From: Devosia aquimaris
Lineage (GTDB): Bacteria > Pseudomonadota > Alphaproteobacteria > Rhizobiales > Devosiaceae
Direction: 5' to 3'
DNA: 64,000 nt
Assembly: GCF_020169335.1 (NCBI RefSeq)
Contig: NZ_JAIEZN010000001.1
Span: forward strand, 1,133,426 to 1,197,425
Shown in pieces: positions 63,384 through 64,000 of the stretch. How positions within the stretch are numbered: the stretch's first letter is position 1; the number at the start of each line of letters is the position of its first letter. The position numbers were made by a program, and so were the translations under genes. The notes beneath the pieces are model-generated. The model saw only the letters and a list, made by a program, of their open reading frames with translations, did not search any database and was not told the origin of the DNA.

Positions 63384-64000
63384 ATGCCGGATACTCTCTA
63401 CGACGCCCTTATTGTTGGGTCAGGCGCATCCGGCATGTTTGCGGCCCAGGAACTGACGGCGCAGGGCCTGCGGGTCGTGCAGCTTGAAGCTGGGCCTGAG
63501 ATCGGCCCCGGCGATTTTGACCCCTCATCCGTGCGCCGCCAGAGCGACATCAACCTCTGGCAACGCGCCAAGGCGTTTATCGGCGGCCAGGGCATCCAGG
63601 CGCGCGCCGCCTTCTTTGACGCCCGGCAGCGGCACCTTTTTGTCAACGACCGGCAATTGCCCTACACGACACCGGCCGATGCCCCTTTCGTCTGGATCCG
63701 CAGTCGCCAGGCCGGTGGCCGAACCCATGTGTTCGGTCGTGTCCTGCTGCGCTGGACCGACGACGATTTCAAGGTCCACAGCCGGACCGGGCGCGGCGTC
63801 GACTGGCCCATCGGCTATGACGATCTCGTGCCCTATTACGAAGAAGTGGAACGGAGCCTCGCCATCTATGGCGAAGACGACGGCGTGCCCACGCTTCCGG
63901 ACAGCATCTATGGTCACCGCGCCGAGCTGACGCCGGCCGAACGCATCTTCAAGAACGACGTCGAGAGCCGCTGGCCCGACCGTCGGGTGGTGACGTGGCG
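63384..64000 (+). CDS. GMC family oxidoreductase (partial, 3' end outside window)
   Basis: FAD-dependent glucose-methanol-choline type oxidoreductase; 205 N-terminal residues are in the window and the frame is open at the edge. ADP-binding motif VGSGASG (11-17) and acidic strand end VVQLEAGPE (about 33-41). The block AGGRTHVFGRVLLR fits GMC signature region. GGAG precedes the ATG at 63384. Likely oxidises a sugar or polyol. Confidence 0.88.
   Translation, partial: MPDTLYDALIVGSGASGMFAAQELTAQGLRVVQLEAGPEIGPGDFDPSSVRRQSDINLWQRAKAFIGGQGIQARAAFFDARQRHLFVNDRQLPYTTPADAPFVWIRSRQAGGRTHVFGRVLLRWTDDDFKVHSRTGRGVDWPIGYDDLVPYYEEVERSLAIYGEDDGVPTLPDSIYGHRAELTPAERIFKNDVESRWPDRRVVTW

Overview
The window reads as chromosomal DNA of an aerobic to microaerobic alphaproteobacterium. 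High GC, tightly packed operons with ATGA/TGATG overlaps, a FixK/FNR-type cbb3 oxidase cluster, pseudoazurin, a BigR/SqrR persulfide operon and very many ABC importers fit Hyphomicrobiales, and Devosiaceae would be my guess; the genus is inference. I see no rRNA, tRNA, CRISPR array, insertion sequence, prophage or integrase. Both edge genes are cut: an RND pump at the left and a GMC oxidoreductase at the right.

Layout. 1-4983: RND efflux pump with two lipoprotein adaptors, divergent from a TetR regulator across a TetR-type palindrome. 5008-6516: succinyl-CoA:acetate CoA-transferase behind an FNR-type box. 6617-12418: Dpp/Opp-type peptide importer (binding protein, two permeases, two ATPases) ending in a DUF1684 gene; the first permease seems to start at ATT. 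12788-14032: thioredoxin 2 and TatD, convergent. 14156-16146: two-component system, divergent from 16279-20457, a flavin-based trans-membrane electron-transfer module: DUF2271 protein carrying an ApbE-type flavinylation motif, PepSY/flavodoxin/FNR fusion reductase, ApbE, cytochrome b561. 20602-21042: pseudoazurin. 21174-30541: hemN, ccoSIHG and ccoPQON, all on the minus strand. 30701-32447: hemerythrin-like protein, HCxGMC TauE/DsbD-like membrane protein, FKBP isomerase. 32559-37197: BigR/SqrR repressor divergent from a persulfide/sulfur operon (DUF2892, two YeeE/YedE halves, persulfide dioxygenase, DUF442 sulfurtransferase, SulP).

37257-64000 is a carbohydrate and small-molecule uptake region. 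It holds two Rbs-type importers (37257-40835 and 50487-55233) and two family-1 (Mal/Ugp-type) importers (46146-49639 with a fused double permease, and 57641-60689), with only one MalK-type ATPase (44728-45786) for the latter two. It also has two LacI and two FadR-type GntR regulators and five enzymes: epimerase, PLP-dependent lyase/synthase, TIM-barrel isomerase, guanine deaminase and GMC oxidoreductase.

How it works together. Five 14-bp TTGAY-N4-RTCAA boxes mark a low-oxygen regulon covering the CoA-transferase, pseudoazurin, hemN, ccoGHIS and ccoNOQP (plus possibly the divergent hemerythrin-like operon). The strongest candidate for an under-described system is the DUF2271/PepSY-reductase/ApbE/b561 module with its own two-component system. 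A second recurrent pattern is a GC-rich stem-loop just 3' of all five ABC binding-protein genes, which would keep their mRNA in excess over downstream permease mRNA.
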